46,537 nt of DNA, taken from contig QWII01000078.1 in NCBI GenBank assembly GCA_021405325.1, forward strand, positions 1 through 46,537, written 5' to 3'. Both the position numbers and the translations under genes were made by a program. Numbering within the stretch: position 1 is the first letter of the stretch; the number at the start of each line of letters is the position of its first letter. Positions 17,372 through 25,508 of this stretch are shown here, in pieces. The notes beneath the pieces were generated by a model that saw only the letters and a program-made list of their open reading frames with translations, was not told the DNA's origin and searched no databases. The stretch is from Caldilinea sp. CFX5 (GTDB lineage Bacteria > Chloroflexota > Anaerolineae > Caldilineales > Caldilineaceae).

Positions 17372-17511
17372 CGTCAGGTTCACTAATTTGCCATAATTTT
17401 AAATAAATTGTAATTTCAATAACGAACTTGTTAATTATATTGCTTTCGTTCTTCCTGCACTTAGGCGCAGGAACATTCGCTTATTTGGTAACTTTACCAG
17501 GAAAGGTCTTT

Positions 17512-18444
17512 ATGTTCAATCCTCCAATGTGGTTGATGTTAAAAATTACGGGCGGGTTGGGGTTGCTCTTGTTGCTCTGTTTTGCGCCGCTGCAACCGAT
17601 GACTGAGTACACGGCTGCCAAATCGTTACAACAGACGGCGCCGGCCGTGATTACCATCACCGTGCAGGCACGACCGGCTAGTCGGCAGGATTTTCGCTTT
17701 CATGACGACTTGGGCGACTTTCGGTTGGACAGCGCCGATGTTGGCGATGGCGATGCCTTGACCGATACGATCACCTTTACCGTGGCCGCCGGCGTCTACA
17801 CCATTACCGAGGCCGTGCCGCTCACCTGGCAGTTGAGTCAGATCACCTGTACGCCGCGAGCCGTGGCGCGGATCGATCTGCGCACCGGGCGCGCCAGCCT
17901 TACTGTCGCTGACGGCGACCAGCTACGTTGTACATTTATCAACGAACGGGGGGTAACTGTCCGCACACGCAGCTACCAGGATACCAATGGCGACCGGATT
18001 CATAGCCTGAACGAAGCTTATTTGAGCGGCGCAACTGTGACGCTTTACAAGGATGTCAACATTCTCATTGGCAGTCAGGCGACTAACGGTTTGGGCAAAG
18101 CGAATTTCAACTACCTGCCGCCGGGACAATACACCGCCTGTGCTGAGGCGCCACGCGATTGGACAAATAGTCAACCGGGGCTTGTCGATACGGCCTACAA
18201 TGCGCCCTGCTATACCTTCACACTCAACGCCGGCGAAATGACTACCCTCTGGTTCGGCCATCAACAGCCGGGCGACCCAGCTCCTACCCCGCAAACACCG
18301 CCGACACGCGTCGTACAGATTGCGCAAGGCGCCGATGTCGCAACAGATAACAGCGGGTACGACGGCTGGACCTTTGTCGATGATGACTTGACGCAAGATG
18401 ATCGCGGCCCCCGCCTCTATCTCCCATTGGCATCAGCCCGGTAA
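17512..18444 (+). CDS. Exported protein with prealbumin-fold/SdrD-B-like repeats
   Basis: A 310-residue predicted secreted protein. ATG 17512 has AGGAAAGG 5 nt upstream, better than the in-frame TTG at 17428. A hydrophobic segment (LKITGGLGLLLLLCFAPL) follows near residue 10. Two beta-sandwich modules are visible. Residues about 55-145 read VITITVQARPASRQDFRF and FTVAAGVYTITEAVP, ending in LRCTFINERG, the bacterial prealbumin-like pattern. Residues about 145-245 read SYQDTNGDRIHSLNEAYLSG and NYLPPGQYTACAEAP, the SdrD-B/Cna-B-like pattern with Asp-rich turns. The C-terminus is Asp-rich and ends LYLPLASAR, with no sortase motif. It is probably a cell-surface or released protein of unknown ligand. 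Confidence 0.7.
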   Translation: MFNPPMWLMLKITGGLGLLLLLCFAPLQPMTEYTAAKSLQQTAPAVITITVQARPASRQDFRFHDDLGDFRLDSADVGDGDALTDTITFTVAAGVYTITEAVPLTWQLSQITCTPRAVARIDLRTGRASLTVADGDQLRCTFINERGVTVRTRSYQDTNGDRIHSLNEAYLSGATVTLYKDVNILIGSQATNGLGKANFNYLPPGQYTACAEAPRDWTNSQPGLVDTAYNAPCYTFTLNAGEMTTLWFGHQQPGDPAPTPQTPPTRVVQIAQGADVATDNSGYDGWTFVDDDLTQDDRGPRLYLPLASAR

Positions 18445-18474
18445 TTGTGGTAAACTGGCGCTTTCAGAAGATTG

Positions 18475-18564
18475 TTGGGTAGTTGGTTGGCGCGTTGGTT
18501 GAGACTTCGGCGTGAGCGCTCAGTCGAACGCTTGTCGAAACCAACGCGCCAACCAACTACCCAA
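18475..18564. repeat. Hairpin repeat, copy C (long loop)
   Basis: 26-bp arms beginning TTGGGTAGTTGGTTGGCGCG. The loop is enlarged to 38 nt: GAGACTTCGG... ...CTTGTCGA. It keeps the GGTTGAG and TTGTCGAAACC ends of the family loop with an insertion between them. Confidence 0.8.
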
Positions 18565-18584
18565 CCAGTAACCGAAGGCGCCTT

Positions 18585-19529
18585 ATGACCGCACCACGCT
18601 CATCGCTGCAACAGCCAACCTTCTTCTTTATCGGCGTCACCACCGGGCAATCGGCGGCGCAGCGCATCTTTCCCCGCTGGATGGCGGCGCTAGGGCGACC
18701 GGAAGTGGCGCTGCAAGGCGTCGATTTCCGTATTCATGATAAACCGGCGCGCTACCGGCAACTGGTCGAAGCGATCAAAGCTGATCCCCTGGCGCTGGGC
18801 GGGTTGATCACCACCCACAAGATCGATCTGCTGGCTGCTTCCCGCGATCTCTTTGACCGGCTCGATCCTTATGCCCAACTTTGTGATGAGATCTCCTGCA
18901 TCTCCAAACGGGGCAGCGATCTGGTGGGTCATGCCATCGATCCGGTGGCCGATGGGCGCGCCTTGGATGCCATTTTGGGAGCGGGCTACTTTGGGCGCAC
19001 CGGCGGGGAAGTAGTGTCGTTGGGCGCGGGTGGCGCGGCGGCGGCGGTAGCGCTGCACATTATCAATAAACCCGATCCTGCCGACCGTCCGCGCCGCTTC
19101 ACGCTGGTTGATCTGGATGCCCATCGGCTGGCCCATGTGCAAGCGATGGTCGCCAAACTGCCCACCGCTATTGACTTCTCTTTTCGTCAACACCAGGACC
19201 CCACCGCGAATGACGCCCTGTTGGCTGGCCTGCCGCCGGCCAGCGTCGTCATCAACGCCACCGGCATGGGCAAAGACCGCCCCGGCTCCCCCATCACTGC
19301 CGCCGCCGAATTTCCGCGGCTCGGCGTCGCCTGGGAACTCAACTATCGCGGCGCCCTCGACTTTATGCACCAGGCGCTTCGTCAACAGGCCGAACGCAAC
19401 CTCACCGTCGCTGATGGTTGGGTCGCCTTTTTACATGGCTGGACGGGCGTCATTGCCCAGGTATTGGATATTGAGATTACGCCGCCGTTGTTTGAAGCGT
19501 TGGCGGCAATTGCAGGCCAGTACCGGTAA
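18585..19529 (+). CDS. Shikimate dehydrogenase-like protein
   Basis: A 314-residue protein with the AroE two-domain layout. The N-terminal substrate-binding part has FIGVTTGQSAAQRIFPRW (compare the GxPxxxSxSPxxHN region) and LGGLITTHKIDL, where the usual Lys of the catalytic KxxxD pair is present. The C-terminal Rossmann domain has VSLGAGGAAAAVALHI as the dinucleotide-binding loop and VVINATGMGKDRPGSPI. True AroE has S-x-S and PFK motifs; here they are changed (TTGQSAAQ, TTHK). It is therefore a paralogue, probably an NAD(P)-dependent dehydrogenase acting on another acid rather than AroE itself. The ATG follows GAAGGCG. A hairpin repeat fills the 140-nt gap upstream. Confidence 0.7.
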   Translation: MTAPRSSLQQPTFFFIGVTTGQSAAQRIFPRWMAALGRPEVALQGVDFRIHDKPARYRQLVEAIKADPLALGGLITTHKIDLLAASRDLFDRLDPYAQLCDEISCISKRGSDLVGHAIDPVADGRALDAILGAGYFGRTGGEVVSLGAGGAAAAVALHIINKPDPADRPRRFTLVDLDAHRLAHVQAMVAKLPTAIDFSFRQHQDPTANDALLAGLPPASVVINATGMGKDRPGSPITAAAEFPRLGVAWELNYRGALDFMHQALRQQAERNLTVADGWVAFLHGWTGVIAQVLDIEITPPLFEALAAIAGQYR

Positions 19530-19573
19530 CTAAAGACAAGAAGACTTTGCCGCTATTCTACCTGTTTACCTAT

Positions 19574-20488
19574 CTACCCAAACCTCGGCGCGACCACCGC
19601 AATCAACACCAACGCCACCAATGCAAAGAGCGCAAATTCCAGCAGAACCCGTTGATTCAGATGCTCTTGCAGGCCATGCTGGGCGATCCCCACGATGATA
19701 TAGAAAATCAGCAACAGCAACAGACCGCCGGTCAGGTTGCTCATGGTCCACCAGTAGTTGAGCGCCCAAGTCACCTGCCCCAGAATCATGCCGGTGATGG
19801 CGCCATAAGTCAGAACCGTAAGCGGGCGGTCGGTGGTGCTGCGCAGCAACTCAATCGCCAGCAGGGTAGCCGTCAGGGCGATGAGGGTGCCGGAGAGCAG
19901 GCTGCGCGTGCGCGTCTGGTAGACAAAGAGGAACAGCACCAGCGCCGCGCCATACGAAAGCGCATCAAGGATCAACCGGGCGCGGCGGAAGCCGGTCTGT
20001 CCCCGTTCCACAGTGGTATAGAGGCTGAAGAGCGCCAGCATCATGAGGCCGCCACTTGCCAGCAGCACCAATACCTGGATGGGGCGGGTGGGCGCCAGCG
20101 GCAGGACATAAACGGCGATGATCGCCAGCGCCATCGGCAACGCCCAGAAGGGCCATGTCCAGCCCCGCTGCGCCGGGTTGACAAAGCGGGGATGCGTTGT
20201 AATGACACTCTCTACGCCGGCGGCGGCATAGAGCGCCAGCACGATCGCCGCCACCAGGGTCTTGGTCAAGGCGATGCTGACCGGCGACCCCAACGCCCGT
20301 AGCGTGATCACAGTGGTCGGCAGGGTATAGAGCAAGCTAACGCCCAGCGCAAAGACAAAGAGCCAGGTGAAAACGCTGATGCGGTCGCGGTAATCGACGG
20401 GCAGCGGCGCCGCGCCTGTCCACACTGGGTTTTTAGGCCGTTGAGCGCGGGGCAGCCAGTTGGATGGAAGGAGTTCACGAATGGTCAT
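19574..20488 (-). CDS. Polytopic membrane protein of unknown function
   Basis: A 304-residue protein with about eight or nine hydrophobic helices, for example FTWLFVFALGVSLLYTLP, LVAAIVLALYAAAGV, ALPMALAIIAVYVLPL, IQVLVLLASGGLMMLALFSL, YGAALVLFLFVYQ and LLLLLIFYIIVGIAQHGL. The final helix ends LVALVLIAVVAPRFG. A short basic loop with RRARLILD sits mid-protein. I recognise no catalytic motif. ATG 20488 (MTIREL) is taken as the start; an ATG at 20527 is equally open, and neither has a strong ribosome-binding site. It lies downstream of ptsI on the same strand with an 80-nt gap. Confidence 0.7.
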   Translation of the reverse strand: MTIRELLPSNWLPRAQRPKNPVWTGAAPLPVDYRDRISVFTWLFVFALGVSLLYTLPTTVITLRALGSPVSIALTKTLVAAIVLALYAAAGVESVITTHPRFVNPAQRGWTWPFWALPMALAIIAVYVLPLAPTRPIQVLVLLASGGLMMLALFSLYTTVERGQTGFRRARLILDALSYGAALVLFLFVYQTRTRSLLSGTLIALTATLLAIELLRSTTDRPLTVLTYGAITGMILGQVTWALNYWWTMSNLTGGLLLLLIFYIIVGIAQHGLQEHLNQRVLLEFALFALVALVLIAVVAPRFG

Positions 20489-20569
20489 GAGTCGGTTTGT
20501 TAATATTCCTTTTGTCTTGAAACCCATGCATAATTAATTGAAAATCGACAATTCATCATTGTTGATGAT

Positions 20570-22267
20570 TTACGTTAACAGGGCGCGCACGGCATTACTA
20601 TCAGGGCAAGCGAGCGCTTGTTCCGCTAGGGTGCGACAGGCGACCTGTGTGGAACGGCGCACCGCTGCTTTGACCAGCGGTGCGGCCAGCACCGGCACGC
20701 TCAGTTCGTTCAAGCCCAATCCCAACAACAAGGGAACCGCCTGGGGGTCGCCGCCGATTTCGCCACAGATGGAAACCGGGATATTGTGGGCGGCGCCGGC
20801 TTGACAAGTCAACTGGATCAAGCGCAGGACGGCGGGGTGCAACGGATCGGCCAGCGCGGCGACACTGCTATTGGTGCGGTCGGTCGCCAGTACATATTGG
20901 GCCAGATCATTAGTGCCGATGCTGAAAAAGTCCACTAGCGGCGCAATGCGGTCAGCAATCAAGGCCGCTGATGGCACCTCGATCATAACGCCAATCTTGA
21001 TCATGGCCGCCTGGTCGGCAGGGACAGCCTCGGTTAGCAGGGTGCGTACCGCACGAACTTCCTCCACCGTGCTAATCATGGGCAACATAAAACGCAATTC
21101 GGTTGCACAACTATCGATTGCCGCTTGCCAAAGGGCGCAATATTGCGTAACAAGCAGTTCGGGCTTTGCCAACAAGAGCCGAATGCCGCGCAAGCCTAAA
21201 AAGGGATTGGCTTCATGGCCGTAGAGCAGGTAGGGCATCGGCTTATCGCCGCCGATGTCGAGGGCGCGCACGGTCAGTTGCCGGCCGGCCATCTGCTCAA
21301 CAAAATAGCGGTAGGTGTCCACTTGCTCTTCAAAGGTGGGCGGGTCGATGCGGTTTTGGAAGAGATATTCGGTGCGCAGCAGACCAACGCCGTCGGCGCC
21401 ATGCATCTGGGCTTGGGTAATATCTTCCGGGTTATTGGCGTTAGCCAGCACAGGGATCAGCAAGCCGTCGCCCGTATAAGCCGGTTCATGGGCATGGACT
21501 TCCGCCGATGCCCGATCCGCCGCTTCCGCCTGCCGCTTGACCTGGTGGGCGGTCAATTCATCAGCCGTCGGTGCGACCAGGAGATAGCCTTCATGACCGT
21601 CCAGAATGGCCGCTTGCTCGGGCGCCAGCAAGAGAATACCCTCGCCCAGTGTGCAAACCAGAGGAATGCCCAAGCTACGCGCCAGAATCGCCGAATGCGC
21701 CGTGGGGGTGCTTTCGGCCAGGGCAATGCCGGCAATGTGATCAAAGGGCAGTTGGGTGATCTCGGAAAAGGTCAGGTCGCGGGCAATCAGCAGCGCGCCC
21801 GGTGGAATCTGGCGCCCCGGCTGGGGGTCGATGAGCGGGGCATCCATCTGTTTGAGTAGCCGTTGGCCAATGTCCAAAATGTCGATGGCGCGACCGGCCA
21901 GATAGTCATCGCCCAGGTTGCGAAAGAGCTCGGCCAGATGATTGATGACGGTTTGGGTGGCATTGAGCACCGGCTGTCGCTCTTGAAAGATCGCTTCGCG
22001 CATGGCCTGTAATAACGTCTGGTCATGCAAAATGACGCGTTGGGCAGCGAAAATATCAGCAATTAAGTTGTTGTTGGCTTGAATCAATTCGGCCAGTTCG
22101 GTGTCAACGGCCTGTTGCGCCGCCCGGAAGCGCTGCCATTCGTGCTCAGGATCAGCCGCCGGCCCGCTGGTCGTTGTCAGCGCGGACAGGCGCCAGGTGC
22201 GGTAGATAAAGATCTGGCCGATCCCAACGCCGGGGGCGGCAGGCAGGCCACGGAAAAGCGTGGTCAT
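20570..22267 (-). CDS. ptsI: PTS enzyme I (phosphoenolpyruvate-protein phosphotransferase)
   Basis: A 565-residue enzyme I, which takes phosphate from PEP onto a His and passes it to HPr. The N-terminal domain has AAPGVGIGQI. The phosphorylated His is His191 in STPTAHSAILARSLGIP. The PEP-binding barrel shows DGVGLLRTEYLF, FMLPMISTVEEV, GVMIEVPSAALIAD, SIGTNDLAQYVLATDRTN and the Cys motif PVSICGEIGGDP. Length equals that of the E. coli protein. ATG 22267 overlaps the HPr stop by 4 nt (ATGA), so translation is coupled. With HPr and DhaM nearby and no sugar EII gene, it probably serves dihydroxyacetone phosphorylation. Confidence 0.96.
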   Translation of the reverse strand: MTTLFRGLPAAPGVGIGQIFIYRTWRLSALTTTSGPAADPEHEWQRFRAAQQAVDTELAELIQANNNLIADIFAAQRVILHDQTLLQAMREAIFQERQPVLNATQTVINHLAELFRNLGDDYLAGRAIDILDIGQRLLKQMDAPLIDPQPGRQIPPGALLIARDLTFSEITQLPFDHIAGIALAESTPTAHSAILARSLGIPLVCTLGEGILLLAPEQAAILDGHEGYLLVAPTADELTAHQVKRQAEAADRASAEVHAHEPAYTGDGLLIPVLANANNPEDITQAQMHGADGVGLLRTEYLFQNRIDPPTFEEQVDTYRYFVEQMAGRQLTVRALDIGGDKPMPYLLYGHEANPFLGLRGIRLLLAKPELLVTQYCALWQAAIDSCATELRFMLPMISTVEEVRAVRTLLTEAVPADQAAMIKIGVMIEVPSAALIADRIAPLVDFFSIGTNDLAQYVLATDRTNSSVAALADPLHPAVLRLIQLTCQAGAAHNIPVSICGEIGGDPQAVPLLLGLGLNELSVPVLAAPLVKAAVRRSTQVACRTLAEQALACPDSNAVRALLT

Positions 22268-22539
22268 ATGTGTAAGGCCGTTAAAATGGTACACAAGGTA
22301 TGTAGCGCAATCTGCGCATCCGGCCCTTCGGCGCGCAGTAACAGGATATGACCGTGACGTGCTTGGAGTTGCATCAACTGCAGAATGCTTTTAACATCGA
22401 CAAAGGACGACTGACGCGTCAAATTTTGCGCATAGATCGTGGCGTCAAACTGGTTGGCAGCCTGCACCACATCTTTACCCGTGCGCAAATGTAAGCCGGC
22501 TGGGTTGGTAATCGTGACCGTTGTCGAAAAGCTCTCCAT
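22264..22539 (-). CDS. ptsH: HPr phosphocarrier protein
   Basis: A 91-residue HPr. The active His17 is in TNPAGLHLRTG, where it receives phosphate from enzyme I. The regulatory-site Ser (Ser51) is in VDVKSILQLMQLQ, matching the Ser46 segment, though no HPr kinase is seen in this window. The C-terminal helix DAQIALHTLCTILTALHI is slightly longer than in E. coli. ATG 22539 is used; a TTG two codons upstream is possible, and the ribosome-binding site is weak. It overlaps ptsI by 4 nt and follows dhaM with a hairpin repeat between. A role as a dedicated phosphate donor to DhaM is inferred from the location. Confidence 0.93.
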   Translation of the reverse strand: MESFSTTVTITNPAGLHLRTGKDVVQAANQFDATIYAQNLTRQSSFVDVKSILQLMQLQARHGHILLLRAEGPDAQIALHTLCTILTALHI

Positions 22540-22567
22540 TGTCAATAGTTTATTGTATTCTTAGGCA

Positions 22568-22624
22568 GTTAGTTGGTTGGTTCGTTGGTTGAGCCTGTCG
22601 AAACCAACGAACCAACCAACTAAC
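22568..22624. repeat. Hairpin repeat, copy D
   Basis: Perfect 23-bp arms starting GTTAGTTGGTTGGTTCGTTG around the loop GAGCCTGTCGA, between dhaM and ptsH inside the operon. It could moderate transcription between the two genes or stabilise the upstream mRNA. Confidence 0.88.
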
Positions 22625-22628
22625 AAGA

Positions 22629-23051
22629 CTATTCGCGTACAATCTTCGGCAGATGACAAGCCTCCTCCGCCGCTTGATTGACTGCATGCAACGAATGGGC
22701 AAGGCTGGCCTCCAACGCCGCCACGAACGCGCCTTCTACCAGCGGCGCATTGCTAATCAGACAACTGGGTTGCATCGTCGCTGGCAACAACTCAAGCGCC
22801 AGTTCCGCACTCAACACGGCGCTGCCCAAATCAACCAGGATCAGGACGCCGGCGGGCGTCCAACAGCGTTGAATCGCCGCCGCAATTTGGGCCGCATCGG
22901 TGCCCAGCACGGGGGCGCCACTCTGTTTGTCAACCAGCCCGGCGGCGATTTCGATTTGCACTTGCTGGTCGGCCATCTGGTCCGCCATCTCTTTGACCCC
23001 GCGCGCCAGGGTCAACGAATGGGAGACGATCACCAGGCTGACCAGCGCCAT
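22629..23051 (-). CDS. dhaM: DhaM, phosphotransfer subunit of PTS-dependent dihydroxyacetone kinase
   Basis: A 140-residue protein of the EIIA-mannose fold. It begins ALVSLVIVSHSLTLARGVKEM, where His11 in VSHS is the phosphorylated residue taking phosphate from HPr. GVLILVDLGSAVLSAELALE and the LISNAPLVEGAFVAALEAS segment complete the DhaM pattern. Unlike E. coli DhaM (three fused domains including HPr- and EI-like parts), this is the single-domain form, so separate HPr and EI are needed. Both are encoded just downstream. The ATG lies 1 nt after the glpK stop, so the two genes are cotranscribed and probably translationally coupled. Confidence 0.93.
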   Translation of the reverse strand: MALVSLVIVSHSLTLARGVKEMADQMADQQVQIEIAAGLVDKQSGAPVLGTDAAQIAAAIQRCWTPAGVLILVDLGSAVLSAELALELLPATMQPSCLISNAPLVEGAFVAALEASLAHSLHAVNQAAEEACHLPKIVRE

Positions 23052-23052
23052 C

Positions 23053-24552
23053 TTATTCCACCCAATCCAGTGTGCGCGCAACGGCTTTTTGCCAGTTGTG
23101 ATAGCCGGCCGCGCGGCTGACGTCATCGACCTGGGGCTGCCACTGGCGATCTACTTGCCAGTTGCGCCGCAGCGTCGCCAGGTTGTCCCAGAAGCCAACC
23201 GCCAGACCGGCGGCATAGGCCGCACCCAGACTGGTCGTCTCTGCCACTTTGGGGCGAATCACTTCCACGCCCAAAATGTCCGCTTGCAGTTGCATCAGGA
23301 AATTATTGGCCGTCGCGCCGCCATCAACCTTGAGCGTTTGCAATGGCACACCGCTGTCGGCGTTCATCGCCTCCAAGACCTCGCGCGTTTGGTAGCAAAT
23401 GGATTCCAGCGCTGCCCGGACAATATGCGCCCGATTGACATAGCGCGTCAAACCGACAAGAACGCCACGCGCATCGCTGCGCCAGTGGGGCGCGAAGAGG
23501 CCGCTAAAGGCCGGCACGAGATAGCAACCGCCGCTGTCAGTTACGCTTTGCGCAATGGCTTCGGTTTCGGCGGCATGGTTGATCAGCTTCAAGTTGTCGC
23601 GCAGCCATTGCACTGTCGCACCGGCCATGGCAATCGATCCTTCCAAGGCGAAGGTAGGGCGTTCGTTGCCGAATTGATAGCAGACCGTTGTCAGCAAGCC
23701 ATTGCGGCTGCGCACAATCTCCGGGCCGGTGTTGAGCAGCATAAAACAGCCGGTGCCATAGGTGTTTTTGGCCTCGCCGGGGCTGAAACAAGTTTGCCCC
23801 ACCGTCGCCGCTTGTTGGTCGCCCAAATTGCCGCAGACCGGCACGGCGCCGCGGAAGGGGCCGCTGGTCGTCGTCTTGCCATAAAAACGGGGGTCGCTGC
23901 TGGGGCGAATTTCGGGTAAGAGGGCGCGCGGCACACCGAGAATGGCCAGTAACTCGTCATCCCAATCCAGCGTCTCCAAGTTCATCAACATCGTGCGACT
24001 GGCGTTGGTGGGGTCGGTGACATGGTGACCGCCGGTCAGTTGCCAGATGAGCCAGGTGTCCACCGTGCCGAAGAGTAACTCACCCGCTTCGGCGCGCGCC
24101 CGCACACCGGGGACATTGTCGAGAATCCAGCGAAGCTTGGGGCCGGCAAAGTAGGTGGCGACGGGTAGACCGGTCTTGTAGTAGATCCGCTCGGCATGAC
24201 CGGCAGTGGTCAACTCTTTGCAGATGCGATCCGTGCGCGTGTCCTGCCAGACAATAGCATTGTAGACCGGCTTGCCGCTCTGCTTGTCCCAGACCAGTGT
24301 GGTTTCGCGCTGGTTAGTGATGCCAATGGCGGCAATGTCGGCAGCCGTGGCGCCTGTCTTCGCCAGTGTGGCGCCGATGACCTGGCGCGTCCGTTCCCAG
24401 ATCTCCATGGGGTTATGCTCCACCCAGCCGCTTTGGGGGAAGATCTGTTCATGCTCCCGCTGATCATAGGCGACAATGGCGCCTGTTTTGTCAAACAGAA
24501 TAAAGCGAGTGCTGGTTGTTCCTGAGTCAATGGCGCCGATATAGTTGCTCAT
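23053..24552 (-). CDS. glpK: Glycerol kinase
   Basis: A 499-residue FGGY-family kinase, making glycerol 3-phosphate from glycerol and ATP in the cytosol. The N-terminal ATP-binding segment [15 protein letters not shown] is present. Other GlpK marks are [61 protein letters not shown] and [19 protein letters not shown]. Length is typical (about 500). ATG 24552 fits the family N-terminus ([11 protein letters not shown]). It sits between dhaL and dhaM, which links glycerol and dihydroxyacetone use. No glycerol dehydrogenase or facilitator is seen in the window. A 91-bp mobile element and a palindrome lie in the gap upstream of it. Confidence 0.96.
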   Translation of the reverse strand: MSNYIGAIDSGTTSTRFILFDKTGAIVAYDQREHEQIFPQSGWVEHNPMEIWERTRQVIGATLAKTGATAADIAAIGITNQRETTLVWDKQSGKPVYNAIVWQDTRTDRICKELTTAGHAERIYYKTGLPVATYFAGPKLRWILDNVPGVRARAEAGELLFGTVDTWLIWQLTGGHHVTDPTNASRTMLMNLETLDWDDELLAILGVPRALLPEIRPSSDPRFYGKTTTSGPFRGAVPVCGNLGDQQAATVGQTCFSPGEAKNTYGTGCFMLLNTGPEIVRSRNGLLTTVCYQFGNERPTFALEGSIAMAGATVQWLRDNLKLINHAAETEAIAQSVTDSGGCYLVPAFSGLFAPHWRSDARGVLVGLTRYVNRAHIVRAALESICYQTREVLEAMNADSGVPLQTLKVDGGATANNFLMQLQADILGVEVIRPKVAETTSLGAAYAAGLAVGFWDNLATLRRNWQVDRQWQPQVDDVSRAAGYHNWQKAVARTLDWVE

Positions 24553-24594
24553 CTTGGCAATACTCACTGGTTTGTAAAGAGATTGAGAGATTAG

Positions 24595-24643
24595 GAGATT
24601 AGGAGATTGAGAGATTGGCGTAATCTCTCAATCTCCTAATCTC
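24595..24643. repeat. Word-repeat palindrome upstream of glpK
   Basis: 22-bp arms built from the words GAGATT and AGGAGATTGA, with a 5-nt loop GGCGT; further GAGATT copies extend the left arm. It lies between dhaL and glpK. Confidence 0.75.
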
Positions 24644-24662
24644 TTTTGTCACAAAAAAGCTT

Positions 24663-24753
24663 CGCTCATCTACAGAAAGTGTGAGGTTTCGACCCGCCAC
24701 ACCTGTCAGGTTTCCAAAACCTGACAGGTGTTCACACTTTCCGTAGATGAGCC
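24663..24753. mobile_element. 91-bp palindromic mini-element, copy 2
   Basis: Identical over 91 bases to 10410-10500. Flanked by AAAAGCTT on the left (24655-24662) and again on the right (24754-24761), an 8-bp duplication. It is inserted right at the dhaL stop codon; the right-hand duplicate overlaps the first base of the stop (24763-24761). Confidence 0.9.
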
Positions 24754-24760
24754 AAAAGCT

Positions 24761-25417
24761 TTAACTCCCACCCTGCCCCCACGTCTCTTGCGCAGCGACA
24801 AATAGATAGTACGCACTGGTGGCGCCGGGATCTTGATGGCCGACGGAGCGGGGGCCTAGATAGCTGGCGCGGCCCTTGCTGGCTTGCAGCATGATGGTGT
24901 GTTGCATCCCATGTTCGGCGGCGGTGCGGGCGGCGCGCAGCGCTTGGGCAAGGCTTTGGCCGCTGGCGACGGCTTGTTCCAAGGCTTCCACCGCCGGCGT
25001 CAGGGTGTCGAGCATGGTCTTTTCTTCGGTGTGCGCTTTGCCCCGCTGTTGCACCCCTTCCAGACCGCTGCGAAACATTTGGGCCAGCCGCATCAGATCG
25101 ACCTGGGTTAGATCGCTGGGCAGATCCTTCGCCGCCCGCAGGAAAAAGGCGCCGTAGAGCGGCCCGGCGGCGCCGCCGACACTGCTGATCAAGGTCATGG
25201 CGACATTGCGCAAGAGGGTGCTGACATTCGGGTAGCCGGCCCCTTCTTCGAGCAGGCGACTACAGACCTGTTCCATGCCGCGCGCCATGTTGGCGCCATG
25301 ATCGGCGTCGCCAATGGCGGCGTCCAATTCAGAAAGATAAGTTTCCTGGGTGTCAATATATTCGCCATAGCGTTGCAGCCAATGGACAAAATGATTCAGC
25401 GTAATCTCCTGGCTCAT
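24761..25417 (-). CDS. dhaL: DhaL, ADP-binding subunit of dihydroxyacetone kinase
   Basis: A 218-residue all-helical subunit that carries a bound ADP/ATP, rephosphorylated by DhaM and used to phosphorylate DHA on DhaK. The Mg-binding Asp cluster is seen in ELDAAIGDADHGANMARGM. Other marks are LISSVGGAAGPLYGAFFLRA, EEKTMLDTLTPAVEAL and the C-terminal RASYLGPRSVGHQDPGATSA. ATG 25417 (MSQEITL) is preferred because the family starts here. The 91-bp mobile element touches its 3' end without altering the product. It is separated from dhaK by hairpin copy E. Confidence 0.95.
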   Translation of the reverse strand: MSQEITLNHFVHWLQRYGEYIDTQETYLSELDAAIGDADHGANMARGMEQVCSRLLEEGAGYPNVSTLLRNVAMTLISSVGGAAGPLYGAFFLRAAKDLPSDLTQVDLMRLAQMFRSGLEGVQQRGKAHTEEKTMLDTLTPAVEALEQAVASGQSLAQALRAARTAAEHGMQHTIMLQASKGRASYLGPRSVGHQDPGATSAYYLFVAAQETWGQGGS

Positions 25418-25445
25418 GACCTTCCTCGGGAATTGTCGCACCTGC

Positions 25446-25508
25446 ATCGATTGTTGGTTCGTTCGGTGGTTGAGCTTGTCGAAACCACCGAACGAACCAA
25501 CAATCGAT
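25446..25508. repeat. Hairpin repeat, copy E
   Basis: Perfect 26-bp arms starting ATCGATTGTTGGTTCGTTCG around the loop GAGCTTGTCGA, in the dhaK-dhaL gap and touching the dhaK stop. The arms differ from copies A and D, but both sides changed together. Confidence 0.88.

Noticed and set aside
19547..20302. 251-codon plus-strand frame opposite the membrane protein gene
   Set aside because: Composition (His/Gln/Arg-rich) is what results from reading the complement of hydrophobic codons; the minus-strand frame has clear membrane helices and is the real gene.
22900..23919. 339-codon plus-strand frame opposite glpK
   Set aside because: The opposite strand has unmistakable glycerol kinase motifs in one unbroken frame; the plus frame is Arg/His-rich shadow.
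24196..24525. Stretch of plus-strand frame near the 5' part of glpK
   Set aside because: It only mirrors glpK codons and lacks any start signal.
24580..24760. Possible CRISPR-like repeats between dhaL and glpK
   Set aside because: The repeats are palindromic arms of one hairpin and a mini-element, not regularly spaced direct repeats with unique spacers, and no cas genes are present.
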